Part shown: one piece after another, positions 1-7,970 of the stretch
Layout: every line of letters begins with the position of its first letter
Numbering within the stretch: the stretch's first letter is position 1
Assembly (NCBI GenBank): GCA_017523725.1
Contig: JAFWVY010000022.1
Location: forward strand, 1 to 64,000
Direction: 5' to 3'
DNA length: 64,000 bases
From: Bacteroidales bacterium
Lineage (GTDB): Bacteria; Bacteroidota; Bacteroidia; Bacteroidales; UBA4181
Made by a program: the position numbers and the translations under genes
Notes under the pieces: model-generated
The model's database searches: none
The model's input: only the letters and a program-made list of their open reading frames with translations
What the model was told of the DNA's origin: nothing

Positions 1-83
1 CCTCTTCCCATTCCGAACAGAGAAGTTAAACCTGTCCGCGCCGATGGTACTGCATTATGTGGGAGAGTAGGTCGCCGCCGACC
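1..83 (+). rRNA. rrf: 5S ribosomal RNA, 3' part
   Basis: The first 83 bases match the conserved 3' two thirds of bacterial 5S rRNA, including the CCGAACAGAGAAGTTAA core and the GATGGTACTGC and GGGAGAGTAGGTCG blocks. The 5' end lies outside the window, so this is the tail of an rRNA operon. A rho-independent terminator follows directly. The exact 3' end is uncertain by a few bases. Confidence 0.93.
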
Positions 84-88
84 TTCAG

Positions 89-119
89 GAGCGGATCAGC
101 AATGGTCCGCTCTTTTTTT
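89..119 (+). terminator. Terminator of the rRNA operon
   Basis: A 7-bp perfect stem (89-95 with 106-112) is followed by a run of seven T, directly after the 5S rRNA. It should end the rRNA transcript before the GH3 gene. Confidence 0.85.
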
Positions 120-135
120 GTGCCTGCAAAAATTA

Positions 136-143
136 TATCTTTG
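136..143 (+). promoter_or_regulatory. Putative -7 box (TATCTTTG) for the GH3 gene
   Basis: This matches the Bacteroidota -7 consensus TAnnTTTG and lies 22 bases before the GH3 start codon. The T-run of the rRNA terminator (113-120) sits where a -33 TTTG element would be. The assignment is inferred from motif and position. Confidence 0.5.
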
Positions 144-165
144 TCTTGTCGCATAATTCATTTTT

Positions 166-2397
166 ATGACCATGAAGAGTCTGAGATATCTGTCGGCAGC
201 CATGCTGCTGTCGGTGCTTTGTGCTGCCTCCTTCACTGTATCGGCACAGACTGTGCCGGTGTCTGCCGGGCAGCAGGAACTTGCTCCGGCTGACATGCCG
301 TTTATGAACCCCTCTCTGCCGGTGGCAGCCCGTGTGGAAGATCTCCTGTCCCGGTTGACAGCCGAAGAAAAAGTCGGCTTGATGATGAACAATTCGTCGG
401 CGGTGCCCCGTCTGGGAATCCCCGCCTACGAATGGTGGAACGAAGCCCTGCACGGGGTGGCCCGTTCGGGTATGGCCACCGTTTTCCCGCAGGCCATCGG
501 TCTGGCAGCCGCCTTCGATACCGAGGCGCAATACAAGACATTCTCCATTGTCTCGGACGAGGCCCGGGCCAAATACAACGAGGCGCTCCGTCAGGACAAT
601 CGCCGCCGCTACTACGGCATTACCTTCTGGACCCCGAATATCAATATTTTCCGTGATCCGCGTTGGGGACGGGGTATGGAAACCTATGGCGAAGACCCGT
701 ATCTGAGTTCGCAGCTTGGCGTTATGACTGTCAAAGGGTTGCAGGGTGATGATGCCAAATATCTCAAGACGCATGCCTGCGCCAAGCATTTCGCCGTCCA
801 CAGCGGTCCGGAGTGGAACCGTCACAGCTATGACGCCTATGTTTCCGACCGGGATTTGTGGGAAACTTATCTGCCAGTATTTGAATCACTTGTAAAGAAA
901 GGAAATGTCCAGGAAGTCATGTGTGCCTATAACCGCTTCGAGGGTGAGCCTTGTTGTGGCAGCGACCGGCTATTGATCCGGATTCTGCGCGAGAAGTGGA
1001 ACTATCAGGGGTTGGTGGTCTCGGATTGCGGTGCCATCAACGATTTCTACCAGCAAGGTCACCATGAAACCCATGCCAATGCCGAAGAGGCGTCGGTGGA
1101 CGCTGTGCTGACCGGTACCGATATCGAATGCGGCAGTGCCTACAGGGCGTTGTTGCAGGGACTGGCCGACGGCAAGATTACGGAATCACAGTTGGATGTG
1201 TCGGTACGTCGTCTGTTGAAGGGCCGGTTTGAATTGGGCATGTTCGACCCGGCGGACAGAGTGCCTTGGAACAGTTTGCCGTACAGTATCGTAGGATCGG
1301 CTCCGCACGCTGCGCATGCGCTGGAAATGGCAAGAAAAAGCATGACGCTGCTGAAGAATTCCAAGGGTGTACTGCCTTTGGACGCGTCCCGTATAAAGAC
1401 ACTGGCGGTAGTCGGACCCAATGCGACCGACTCGACCATGATGTGGGGCAATTACAACGGAACGCCCAAATCGACGGTCACCATCCTGCAAGGGATACAG
1501 CGCCGGTTGCCGGATGCGCAGATTATCTATGAGCGTGGTTGCGAATGGGTGGGCGATATTTCGCCGGATGCGCTTGCTTCGCTTTCGCATCGCGTCGCCT
1601 CGGCTGATGCCATCGTTTATGTGGGCGGTCTGACACCGCGGCTGGAAGGTGAGGAAATGCGGGTCAACGCCGAAGGATTCCGCGGCGGCGACCGTGATTC
1701 CATCGACCTGCCGACGGTGCAGAAACAGGTGCTTGCCATGCTTCATGCCACGGGCAAGCCGGTTATTTTCGTCCTCTGTGCCGGCAGTGCCATTGCACTG
1801 GGTGACGTGGAACAATATTATGATGCGCTGCTTGACGCATGGTATCCGGGCCAGGCCGGCGGTACTGCCGTGGCCGAAGTGCTGATGGGTGACTACAACC
1901 CGGCCGGCCGTCTTCCGGTGACGTTCTATGCTTCTCAGAATCAGCTTCCTGATTTCGAAGATTACAATATGGAAGGCCGCACATACCGGTATTTCCGTTC
2001 CAAACCGTTGTATGCGTTTGGCTATGGATTGAGTTATACTGCCTTCAAATACAGCAAAGCTAGACTTTCGCAGAAACGCATCCAGGCGGGTGAAACGGTG
2101 GACATTACTTTCCGGGTGAAAAATACGGGCGGCCGTGCAGGTGACGAAGTGTCGCAGGTTTATGTACAGCGGCTGAACGATGCCGATGCGCCGATCAAGG
2201 CGTTGAAAGGTTTTGCCAGAACGCATATCGGCTCGGGAGAAACGGCGACACTTACCCTGACGCTTGAGGCTGATGCGTTTGCCTATTATGACAATGCATC
2301 GGGCGACATGGCGGTCAAGCCGGGAGACTATCGCATCTTGTACGGTTCTTCCTCACGTGATGAAGATTTGAAGGCGCTGTCACTCCGGGTGGAATAG
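166..2397 (+). CDS. Secreted GH3 glycoside hydrolase (beta-xylosidase/beta-glucosidase-like)
   Basis: The 743-residue product begins with a signal peptide (about residues 1-27, ending near VSAQT), so it is exported. It has the GH3 architecture: an N-terminal TIM-barrel domain, an alpha/beta sandwich domain (about 400-600) and a C-terminal fibronectin-III-like domain (about 640-735). The SDCGAI motif holds the expected nucleophile Asp287. The N-terminal motif EWWNEALHG and the overall length suit the beta-xylosidase branch, but the substrate cannot be fixed from sequence. ATG172 is an alternative start. It lies beside pectin-degrading genes, so release of xylose or glucose from pectic or hemicellulosic side chains is inferred. 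No SusC/SusD genes are nearby. Confidence 0.9.
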   Translation: MTMKSLRYLSAAMLLSVLCAASFTVSAQTVPVSAGQQELAPADMPFMNPSLPVAARVEDLLSRLTAEEKVGLMMNNSSAVPRLGIPAYEWWNEALHGVARSGMATVFPQAIGLAAAFDTEAQYKTFSIVSDEARAKYNEALRQDNRRRYYGITFWTPNINIFRDPRWGRGMETYGEDPYLSSQLGVMTVKGLQGDDAKYLKTHACAKHFAVHSGPEWNRHSYDAYVSDRDLWETYLPVFESLVKKGNVQEVMCAYNRFEGEPCCGSDRLLIRILREKWNYQGLVVSDCGAINDFYQQGHHETHANAEEASVDAVLTGTDIECGSAYRALLQGLADGKITESQLDVSVRRLLKGRFELGMFDPADRVPWNSLPYSIVGSAPHAAHALEMARKSMTLLKNSKGVLPLDASRIKTLAVVGPNATDSTMMWGNYNGTPKSTVTILQGIQRRLPDAQIIYERGCEWVGDISPDALASLSHRVASADAIVYVGGLTPRLEGEEMRVNAEGFRGGDRDSIDLPTVQKQVLAMLHATGKPVIFVLCAGSAIALGDVEQYYDALLDAWYPGQAGGTAVAEVLMGDYNPAGRLPVTFYASQNQLPDFEDYNMEGRTYRYFRSKPLYAFGYGLSYTAFKYSKARLSQKRIQAGETVDITFRVKNTGGRAGDEVSQVYVQRLNDADAPIKALKGFARTHIGSGETATLTLTLEADAFAYYDNASGDMAVKPGDYRILYGSSSRDEDLKALSLRVE

Positions 2398-2468
2398 TGC
2401 CACATTCAGCCATGGATCTGCCGGAGTCTGCATTGCAGGTTTTTCTTCCGGCGAACATTTAAAAAAAG

Positions 2469-2502
2469 AAGGCGACTGATAAATAATCGGTCGCCTTCTT
2501 TT
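2469..2502. terminator. Bidirectional terminator between GH3 and acetylesterase genes
   Basis: A long stem of the form AAGAAGGCGACtGAT ... ATCgGTCGCCTTCTT is flanked by A-rich and T-rich runs. It lies between two convergent genes, so it can serve both. Its core closely resembles the groEL terminator at 35104. Confidence 0.85.
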
Positions 2503-2520
2503 CATGTCCTCTGTTCGTTT

Positions 2521-3393
2521 TTAATACTGTCCACCGCGGGGATCCACCGGATGAATCTCGCCTTTGAGCAGATACTTTTTCAGTTTGCTCTTCGTGCCCT
2601 TCAGACCGGTGACAACCGATTCTGCATTGACGACGGCGCCGTCCCAGTTGGTGTGCAGCCAGTCGTTGATGAAGTATTTGGCCTTGACGGTGGCCTCGTC
2701 CATCTGTTCGTATTTCTGTGCGGTGATTTCGTTGAGCGGGATGAAATAGGCGCCGCATTTCTCGGCGGCCTCCTTGGCCCACTGTGCGAACTCCTCACGG
2801 ACAATCTTGCCGTCTTCGGTCCATCTGTTGCGCGGAACCAGCGAGCAGATAAAGCAGGTGACGCCTTTGGCCTGGGCCTGTTTGACGTATTCCTGCAGAT
2901 AGCCGCCATAGGTCAGGACCGTCTCCGTCTCGCCATTACGTCCGGTGACCGTCTCGGTTTCGTCGCCGCTGCCCCGCATCGGAGACGCACCCATCCGGAA
3001 GTCGCCGTTGTCGTTATGTCCGAACTGCAGCATCAGATAGTCGCCTTTCTTCATGTCTTCCAGAATCGGCGGCCACAGCGTCTTGAGGAACGAACGGCTT
3101 CCCGTGCCTCCCATCGCCCGGTTCTCTACGTTGATCCGGTCTCTGTCAAAGTAATTCTCAATGGGTTTGCCCCAGCCCCAGAGACCGCCGTCGCCGATGC
3201 CCTTGCTGCCGTTCCGGACGGTGGAGTCACCGATGATGAAAAGCGTCGGTTTGGTTTTACTTTTCGCTTCGGCCAGACCAGTCATGAGTGGAATCAGCAG
3301 GCAGCATGCCAGCAGCAGACGGGCCAGGCGTACCAGCGCTGCTGTGCGCAGGATTTTTCCCATTGGCCTCGATACAGATGTATTATTGCTCAT
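2521..3393 (-). CDS. SGNH hydrolase, CE12-like rhamnogalacturonan acetylesterase
   Basis: This 290-residue protein is probably secreted: a hydrophobic signal segment spans about residues 20-43. SGNH/GDSL blocks are visible. The GDST block carries the nucleophile Ser57, the Gly block is in RAMGGTGS, the Asn block is GHND, and DWLHTN (Asp244, His247) completes the triad. This order and length fit CE12 pectin or rhamnogalacturonan acetylesterases, which remove acetyl groups that block lyases. Two PL11 rhamnogalacturonan lyases start divergently upstream, which supports that role. ATG3363 (residue 11) is an alternative start. Exact substrate is inferred. Confidence 0.85.
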   Translation of the reverse strand: MSNNTSVSRPMGKILRTAALVRLARLLLACCLLIPLMTGLAEAKSKTKPTLFIIGDSTVRNGSKGIGDGGLWGWGKPIENYFDRDRINVENRAMGGTGSRSFLKTLWPPILEDMKKGDYLMLQFGHNDNGDFRMGASPMRGSGDETETVTGRNGETETVLTYGGYLQEYVKQAQAKGVTCFICSLVPRNRWTEDGKIVREEFAQWAKEAAEKCGAYFIPLNEITAQKYEQMDEATVKAKYFINDWLHTNWDGAVVNAESVVTGLKGTKSKLKKYLLKGEIHPVDPRGGQY

Positions 3394-3459
3394 GGTAATA
3401 AAGTGTTAGGATAAATAAAAAATATTTTACGATGTGTTAATGAAGCTTAAAAACAATGT

Positions 3460-3467
3460 CAAATGTA
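3460..3467 (-). promoter_or_regulatory. Putative -7 box (TACATTTG) for the CE12-like gene
   Basis: A TAnnTTTG match on the minus strand, 67 bases before the CE12-like start. It sits back to back with a plus-strand box at 3489, so this short intergenic region probably drives both pectin genes. Confidence 0.45.
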
Positions 3468-3488
3468 CGAAATAAATCGTCAAATTAG

Positions 3489-3496
3489 TACTTTTA
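3489..3496 (+). promoter_or_regulatory. Putative -7 box (TACTTTTA) for the first PL11 gene
   Basis: A near match to TAnnTTTG (last base A), 49 bases upstream of the chosen PL11 start. It is weaker than the other boxes in the window. Confidence 0.35.
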
Positions 3497-3544
3497 CATA
3501 ATTTATTATGTCTCTTGAAAGATTTAGTAATAACAATTAATGTG

Positions 3545-5485
3545 ATGAATACCAATAGATTAAAATTCTTTTTAGCTCTTTTCCTCTGTGGCGCTGCCGT
3601 TTTGTGCCAGGCAGTTCCGCGTCCGATGGAAGCTCTTGGCCGCGGCGTGGTCGCCACGCCGCAGGACGGCGGCAAAGCCTTTGTCTCATGGCGTCTGCTC
3701 GGTACCGATCCCGACGGACTGGCATTCAATCTTTACCGTTCCACAGGCGGTGGCAAGCCTGTCCGCCTGAATGCGACGCCTATCTCCGGACCGACCTGGT
3801 TCCTCGATGAAAATGTCAGTGCCTCGGAAGATTACACTTACTATGTATGTACTGTACTGAAAGGCAAAGAACAGAAGAATTCGCAGAGTGCACCGTATGT
3901 CCTCAAGGCTGGCGCACTTCCCTATATCTCCATTCCTCTGCGGACACCGGAAGGATATTCGGCCAACGACTGCAGCGTCGGAGACCTGGACGGTGACGGC
4001 GAGTATGAGATTGTGGTGCATATGACGGGACGTGGCATCGACAACGCGTTCAGCGGTTTCGGTTCCGACCCGATTCTCCAGGCCTACCGGATGGACGGCA
4101 CGTTCATGTGGGAAATCAATTTGGGGAAGAACATCCGCGAAGGTGCACATTATACACAGTTTATGGTATACGACTTTGACGGTGACGGCAAGGCCGAGCT
4201 CATCTGCAAGACAGCAGACGGCACAAAGGATGGCCTGGGCCAGGTAATCGGTGATGCAAATGCCGACTGGCGTGAGCCGGAAACGGCGCCTGCACGTCCC
4301 ACTCGTGACCGTACGGGCAGTTCGCGTGATGCCGAAGGCAACATGGTGGCTGGAGTGGCCGGCCGTATCCTGAGCGGTCCGGAATACCTGACGGTATTCG
4401 AAGGGACAACGGGACGCGCCATCTGCACAGTGGACTATGTGCCCGAACGTGGTGAACTGACTTCCTGGGGAGACACCTATGGTAACCGTTCGGAACGTTA
4501 TCTGGCGGGTGTGGCTTACCTGGACGGCATTCATCCCTCTGCCATTATGTGCCGCGGTTACTATGCGCGGACGGCGATCACGGCATGGGACTTCGACGGC
4601 AAGGAACTCAAGTTGCATTGGGCATTTGACACTTATCTCCAGAAAGAATGGGAGAAATGGGGCGGTCAGGGCTCGCACAGCTTGAATGTGGCTGATGTGG
4701 ACGGAGACGGCTTCGATGAGATTATATATGGTGCCGCGACTATCGACCACGATGGGAAAGGTATGTACACCACCGGGCTTCTGCATGGTGACGCCCTGCA
4801 TACGGGCGATCTTGATCCGGACCGTCCGGGTCTGGAGGTGTTCATGCCGCATGAGACGCCGCATCCGACGGCCGGTGCCGAACTTCATGATGCGCGTACG
4901 GGTGAAATTCTGTGGGGTGTGCCCAGTCCTTCTGACAATGGCCGCGGTGTGGCGTTCAATATCGATCCGCGCTATCCCGGCAGTGAATGCTGGTCGGCGG
5001 CAAATGGCAACTTATACAGTGTCAAGGGAGAAGAAATCGGACGTAAACCGCGCTCTGCCAACTTCTCGATATATTGGGACGGCGATCTCCTGCAGGAACT
5101 GCTGGACGGCAACCAGATCAGCAAATGGGATTGGGAACAGCAGACCCAGAATACGTTGTTTGTGGCCGAAGGATGCCAGGCCAACAATGGTTCCAAGTCT
5201 AATCCGGCTTTGAGTGCTGACCTTTTCGGCGACTGGCGTGAGGAGCTGATGATGCGTACGCGTGACAGCAAGGAACTGCGCATTTATACCACGGTCATAC
5301 CTACAGACACACGGTTGTACACGCTGATGCATGATCCGCAGTACCGCCTGTCCATCGCATGGCAGAATGTGGCGTATAACCAGCCGCCGCACACCAGTTT
5401 CTACATGGATCCTTCCGTGAAGACGTTCCCGAAACCGGATATCACGCTGGTGGGCACATCCGGCAAAAAGAAAAACAAGAAATAA
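3545..5485 (+). CDS. PL11 rhamnogalacturonan lyase, first copy
   Basis: The start at 3545 gives 646 residues beginning with a clean signal peptide (about 1-23, ending CQA). An upstream in-frame ATG at 3515 would put ten extra residues before it. After a fibronectin-like N-terminal region (about 25-125) comes the PL11 beta-propeller. Several calcium-binding DxDGDG segments are visible (GDLDGDGEYE, YDFDGDGKAE, ADVDGDGFDE), as are the family blocks SVGDLDGDG, GRGIDN and MHDPQYR. PL11 enzymes cleave the rhamnose-galacturonate backbone of rhamnogalacturonan I by beta-elimination. Residues ~250-285 hold an insertion (AREPETAPARPTRDRTG-like) absent from copy two. A second PL11 gene follows. Confidence 0.95.
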   Translation: MNTNRLKFFLALFLCGAAVLCQAVPRPMEALGRGVVATPQDGGKAFVSWRLLGTDPDGLAFNLYRSTGGGKPVRLNATPISGPTWFLDENVSASEDYTYYVCTVLKGKEQKNSQSAPYVLKAGALPYISIPLRTPEGYSANDCSVGDLDGDGEYEIVVHMTGRGIDNAFSGFGSDPILQAYRMDGTFMWEINLGKNIREGAHYTQFMVYDFDGDGKAELICKTADGTKDGLGQVIGDANADWREPETAPARPTRDRTGSSRDAEGNMVAGVAGRILSGPEYLTVFEGTTGRAICTVDYVPERGELTSWGDTYGNRSERYLAGVAYLDGIHPSAIMCRGYYARTAITAWDFDGKELKLHWAFDTYLQKEWEKWGGQGSHSLNVADVDGDGFDEIIYGAATIDHDGKGMYTTGLLHGDALHTGDLDPDRPGLEVFMPHETPHPTAGAELHDARTGEILWGVPSPSDNGRGVAFNIDPRYPGSECWSAANGNLYSVKGEEIGRKPRSANFSIYWDGDLLQELLDGNQISKWDWEQQTQNTLFVAEGCQANNGSKSNPALSADLFGDWREELMMRTRDSKELRIYTTVIPTDTRLYTLMHDPQYRLSIAWQNVAYNQPPHTSFYMDPSVKTFPKPDITLVGTSGKKKNKK

Positions 5486-5501
5486 GTATAAATCAGGCTG
5501 T

Positions 5502-5525
5502 ATCCCGGATGATTCTATCCGGGAT
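5502..5525 (+). other. Perfect hairpin between the two PL11 genes
   Basis: Nine-base arms (5502-5510 and 5517-5525) form a perfect stem with a 6-base loop in the 65-base gap between the PL11 genes. No T-run follows, so it is not a standard terminator. It could stabilise or cleave the dicistronic mRNA, which would set unequal levels of the two enzymes; that is inference. Confidence 0.6.
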
Positions 5526-5550
5526 GGCGTTTGAACAATAACGAAGTACA

Positions 5551-7425
5551 ATGAAAAACAATTATCTGATTAAGAGCATGCTGCTGGTATGCTGCCTGTT
5601 CTTTGCACTGAGTGGTTCCGCCCAGCGTCAGATGGAGAATCTGGACCGCGGGGTGGTGGCCGTCAATCAAGGTGACGGCGTGTTCGTGTCCTGGCGTCTG
5701 CTGGGTACGGAGCCCATGGATCTCGGTTTTAACGTTTATCGTCAGACCGACGGCGGCAAAGCCGTTAAACTTAACGACAGTCCGATTGTCGGTCCTACGT
5801 GGCTGGTTGACAGCAAGGCCGACATGACCAAGTCGAATGCCTGGTATGTCTGTGCGGTAGAAAAGAAGAAAGAACAGGCGCCGAGCAAGGCCTTTACACT
5901 GCCGGCCAATGCGCCGGTACAGCAGTATGTGTCGATTCCGATGCGTACGCCGCAGCGCTATTCGCCCAACGACTGCAGCGTAGGAGACCTGGACGGCGAC
6001 GGTCAGTACGAACTGGTGGTCCATATGTCTGGGCGGGGTATCGACAATCCTTCCAATGGCGTTTCGGACATCCCGATTTTCCAGGCATACCGGTTGGACG
6101 GCACGTTCATGTGGGAAATCAACTTGGGTGTCAACATCCGCGAAGGGGCGCACTACACGCAGTTCATGGTAGCCGACCTGGATGGCGACGGCAAGGCGGA
6201 ATTCGCCTGCAAGACCGGAGACGGGACCAAGGATGCGCTGGGCAACGTAATCGGTGATGCCTCGAAAGACTGGCGTGACAATAACGGTAAGATTCTGACC
6301 GGGCCGGAATATTTCACCGTGTTCAACGGAGAAACCGGTGCGGCATTGGCCACGGCCGATTACATTCCTTCGCGCGGAGCCCTCGACGGCTGGGGCGGCT
6401 GGGGCGGCAACGGCGGTAACGACAGCAATGGCAACCGCGTGGACCGTTTCCTGGCTTGTGTGGCTTATCTGGACGGCAAACTGCCGAGCGTCGTAATGTG
6501 CCGTGGATACTATGGCCGCAGCGTGCTGGCGGCATGGGATTACCGCGACGGCAAGCTTACGTCGCGCTGGGTGTTCGATTCAGAGAACCGCGACAATCCT
6601 TTCTCCGGCCAGGGCAACCATAATCTGTCGGTGGCGGATGTCGATGGAGACGGCTGTGATGAGATTATATATGGATCCATGGTGGTCGATAACGATGGAA
6701 AGGGACTGTTCTCAACCGGCTTCCGTCATGGTGATGCATTGCATGTCAGTGATTTGGATCCGGATATTCCTGGGTTGGAAGTATTCGGTATACATGAGAA
6801 CGAAGCGGAAGGCATGGACGGTGCCATCGGTCCGGGTGCTGCTTTATACTCGGCCAAGGATGGTAAAGTGCTGTTCCGGCTTAATGAGGGTCAGGATGTC
6901 GGCCGCGGTGTAGCGGAAGATATCTGGGACGGCAACCGTGGTGCCGAGATATGGTATTCCGGATCCAATGGACTGCTCAACACCAAAGGCGAACGGATCG
7001 GTGATGCGCCGCGTTCAACCAACTTCCTCATCTGGTGGGACGGCCAGCTTACCCGTCAGTTGCTGGACGGCAACCGCATCGAGCGTTATGGCCAGGGCGT
7101 CATTTTCACCGCCGAAGGCTGCCAGTCGAACAATGGCTCGAAATCGACGCCGGCTCTGTCGGCCGATATCTGGGGAGACTGGCGTGAGGAACTGATTCTC
7201 CGCACATCCGACAACAAGGAACTGCGTATTTTCACGACGACCATACCCACCGAATACCGGATGTACACGCTGATGCACGACCCTGTGTATCGTAATGGCA
7301 TCGCATGGCAGAATGTCGGTTACAACCAGCCGCCGCATCTCGGATTCTGGCTTGGAGCCGGTGTGGACAAGGCGCCGCGGCCGAACATCGTGCTGACCGG
7401 CGCGGATCAGAAAAAGAAAAAATAA
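5551..7425 (+). CDS. PL11 rhamnogalacturonan lyase, second copy
   Basis: This 624-residue protein has a signal peptide (about 1-24, ending GSAQ) and the same layout as the upstream copy: an N-terminal beta domain, then a propeller with DLDGDGQYE, ADLDGDGKAE and ADVDGDGCDE calcium-binding segments. It differs by a Gly/Trp/Asn-rich insert around residues 275-292 and lacks the Pro/Arg-rich insert of copy one. Tandem PL11 pairs often combine different preferences for chain length or side chains; that is an inference here. The final residues of both copies are lysine-rich (KKKNKK, KKKK). It lies 65 bases after copy one, so co-transcription is likely. Confidence 0.95.
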   Translation: MKNNYLIKSMLLVCCLFFALSGSAQRQMENLDRGVVAVNQGDGVFVSWRLLGTEPMDLGFNVYRQTDGGKAVKLNDSPIVGPTWLVDSKADMTKSNAWYVCAVEKKKEQAPSKAFTLPANAPVQQYVSIPMRTPQRYSPNDCSVGDLDGDGQYELVVHMSGRGIDNPSNGVSDIPIFQAYRLDGTFMWEINLGVNIREGAHYTQFMVADLDGDGKAEFACKTGDGTKDALGNVIGDASKDWRDNNGKILTGPEYFTVFNGETGAALATADYIPSRGALDGWGGWGGNGGNDSNGNRVDRFLACVAYLDGKLPSVVMCRGYYGRSVLAAWDYRDGKLTSRWVFDSENRDNPFSGQGNHNLSVADVDGDGCDEIIYGSMVVDNDGKGLFSTGFRHGDALHVSDLDPDIPGLEVFGIHENEAEGMDGAIGPGAALYSAKDGKVLFRLNEGQDVGRGVAEDIWDGNRGAEIWYSGSNGLLNTKGERIGDAPRSTNFLIWWDGQLTRQLLDGNRIERYGQGVIFTAEGCQSNNGSKSTPALSADIWGDWREELILRTSDNKELRIFTTTIPTEYRMYTLMHDPVYRNGIAWQNVGYNQPPHLGFWLGAGVDKAPRPNIVLTGADQKKKK

Positions 7426-7435
7426 TCATTCATTG

Positions 7436-7473
7436 AAGTTCCCCGCACTGCAGGTCGGCGCGGGGAACTTTTC
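7436..7473 (+). terminator. Terminator after the PL11 pair
   Basis: An 11-bp perfect stem (7436-7446 with 7460-7470) is followed by a short T stretch. It separates the lyase genes from the NikR-like gene, whose start is only 13 bases further on. Read-through is possible because the T-run is short. Confidence 0.65.
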
Positions 7474-7485
7474 ATTATTCAGTTT

Positions 7486-7887
7486 ATGGCACTCAAACGG
7501 TTCGGTGTATCTCTGGACGCGAAGGTTCTGGACGCGCTTGACAGTTTTGTCCGCGACAACGGTTTTTCCAACCGTTCCCAGGCCATCCGTTTCCTGGTGG
7601 AGAAAAGCGTGACCGAGACGAAATGGCAGTGCAATCATATCGTCGCGGGTACGATTGTGCTCATGTACGACCGCAGCAAGAAGGATATTCCCGTACATAT
7701 TGCTGAAGTGCAGGATGCATATCGCGAACTGATTCTTTCGTCCTCGCAGTATTTCCTGAACGACGGTGTCTGCCTGCATGTCACGACCATCACCGGAGAG
7801 GCGCATTGCCTGACGGAATTTTCCGACCGTCTGATAGCCATCAAAGGCATCCGTCACGGGAAGCTTCTGATGGGACGTGCCGACTGA
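7486..7887 (+). CDS. NikR-like ribbon-helix-helix regulator with a degenerate nickel site
   Basis: This 133-residue protein has the NikR layout: an N-terminal ribbon-helix-helix DNA-binding domain (about 3-45, with FSNRSQAIRFLVE) and an ACT-like C-terminal domain ending in GIRHG. The alignment to E. coli NikR (from memory) is gapless across the metal site. There the nickel ligands His76, His87, His89 and Cys95 correspond to Asp77, Gln88, Phe90 and Cys96. Only the cysteine remains, so classical square-planar nickel binding looks impossible. It precedes a TonB-dependent receptor gene on the same strand and probably controls it. The effector is unknown: another metal, a different ligand set, or no metal. 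Confidence 0.85.
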   Translation: MALKRFGVSLDAKVLDALDSFVRDNGFSNRSQAIRFLVEKSVTETKWQCNHIVAGTIVLMYDRSKKDIPVHIAEVQDAYRELILSSSQYFLNDGVCLHVTTITGEAHCLTEFSDRLIAIKGIRHGKLLMGRAD

Positions 7888-7892
7888 TTTTT

Positions 7893-7923
7893 AACGGACT
7901 ATGTTGTATGTCCGTTTTTTTTT
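7893..7923 (+). terminator. Terminator after the NikR-like gene, overlapping the receptor promoter
   Basis: A 7-bp stem (7893-7899 with 7910-7916) is followed by nine T. The loop contains the TTG that could act as the -33 element of the receptor promoter. The inverted repeat might therefore double as a regulator binding site. Confidence 0.65.
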
Positions 7924-7933
7924 GCTATGTTTG
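7903..7933 (+). promoter_or_regulatory. Putative promoter of the TonB-dependent receptor
   Basis: A TATGTTTG -7 box (7926-7933) lies 19 bases downstream of TTG (7904-7906). Transcription would start near 7940, before ATG7971. This supports the chosen receptor start rather than an upstream one inside the regulator gene. Confidence 0.55.
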
Positions 7934-7970
7934 TAACACGATTTTTGAAATTAGTAACACTCAAATCGCA

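Noticed and set aside
7806-7970. N-terminal extension of the TonB-dependent receptor
   Set aside because: It overlaps the NikR-like gene, lies before the likely promoter and would precede the signal peptide.
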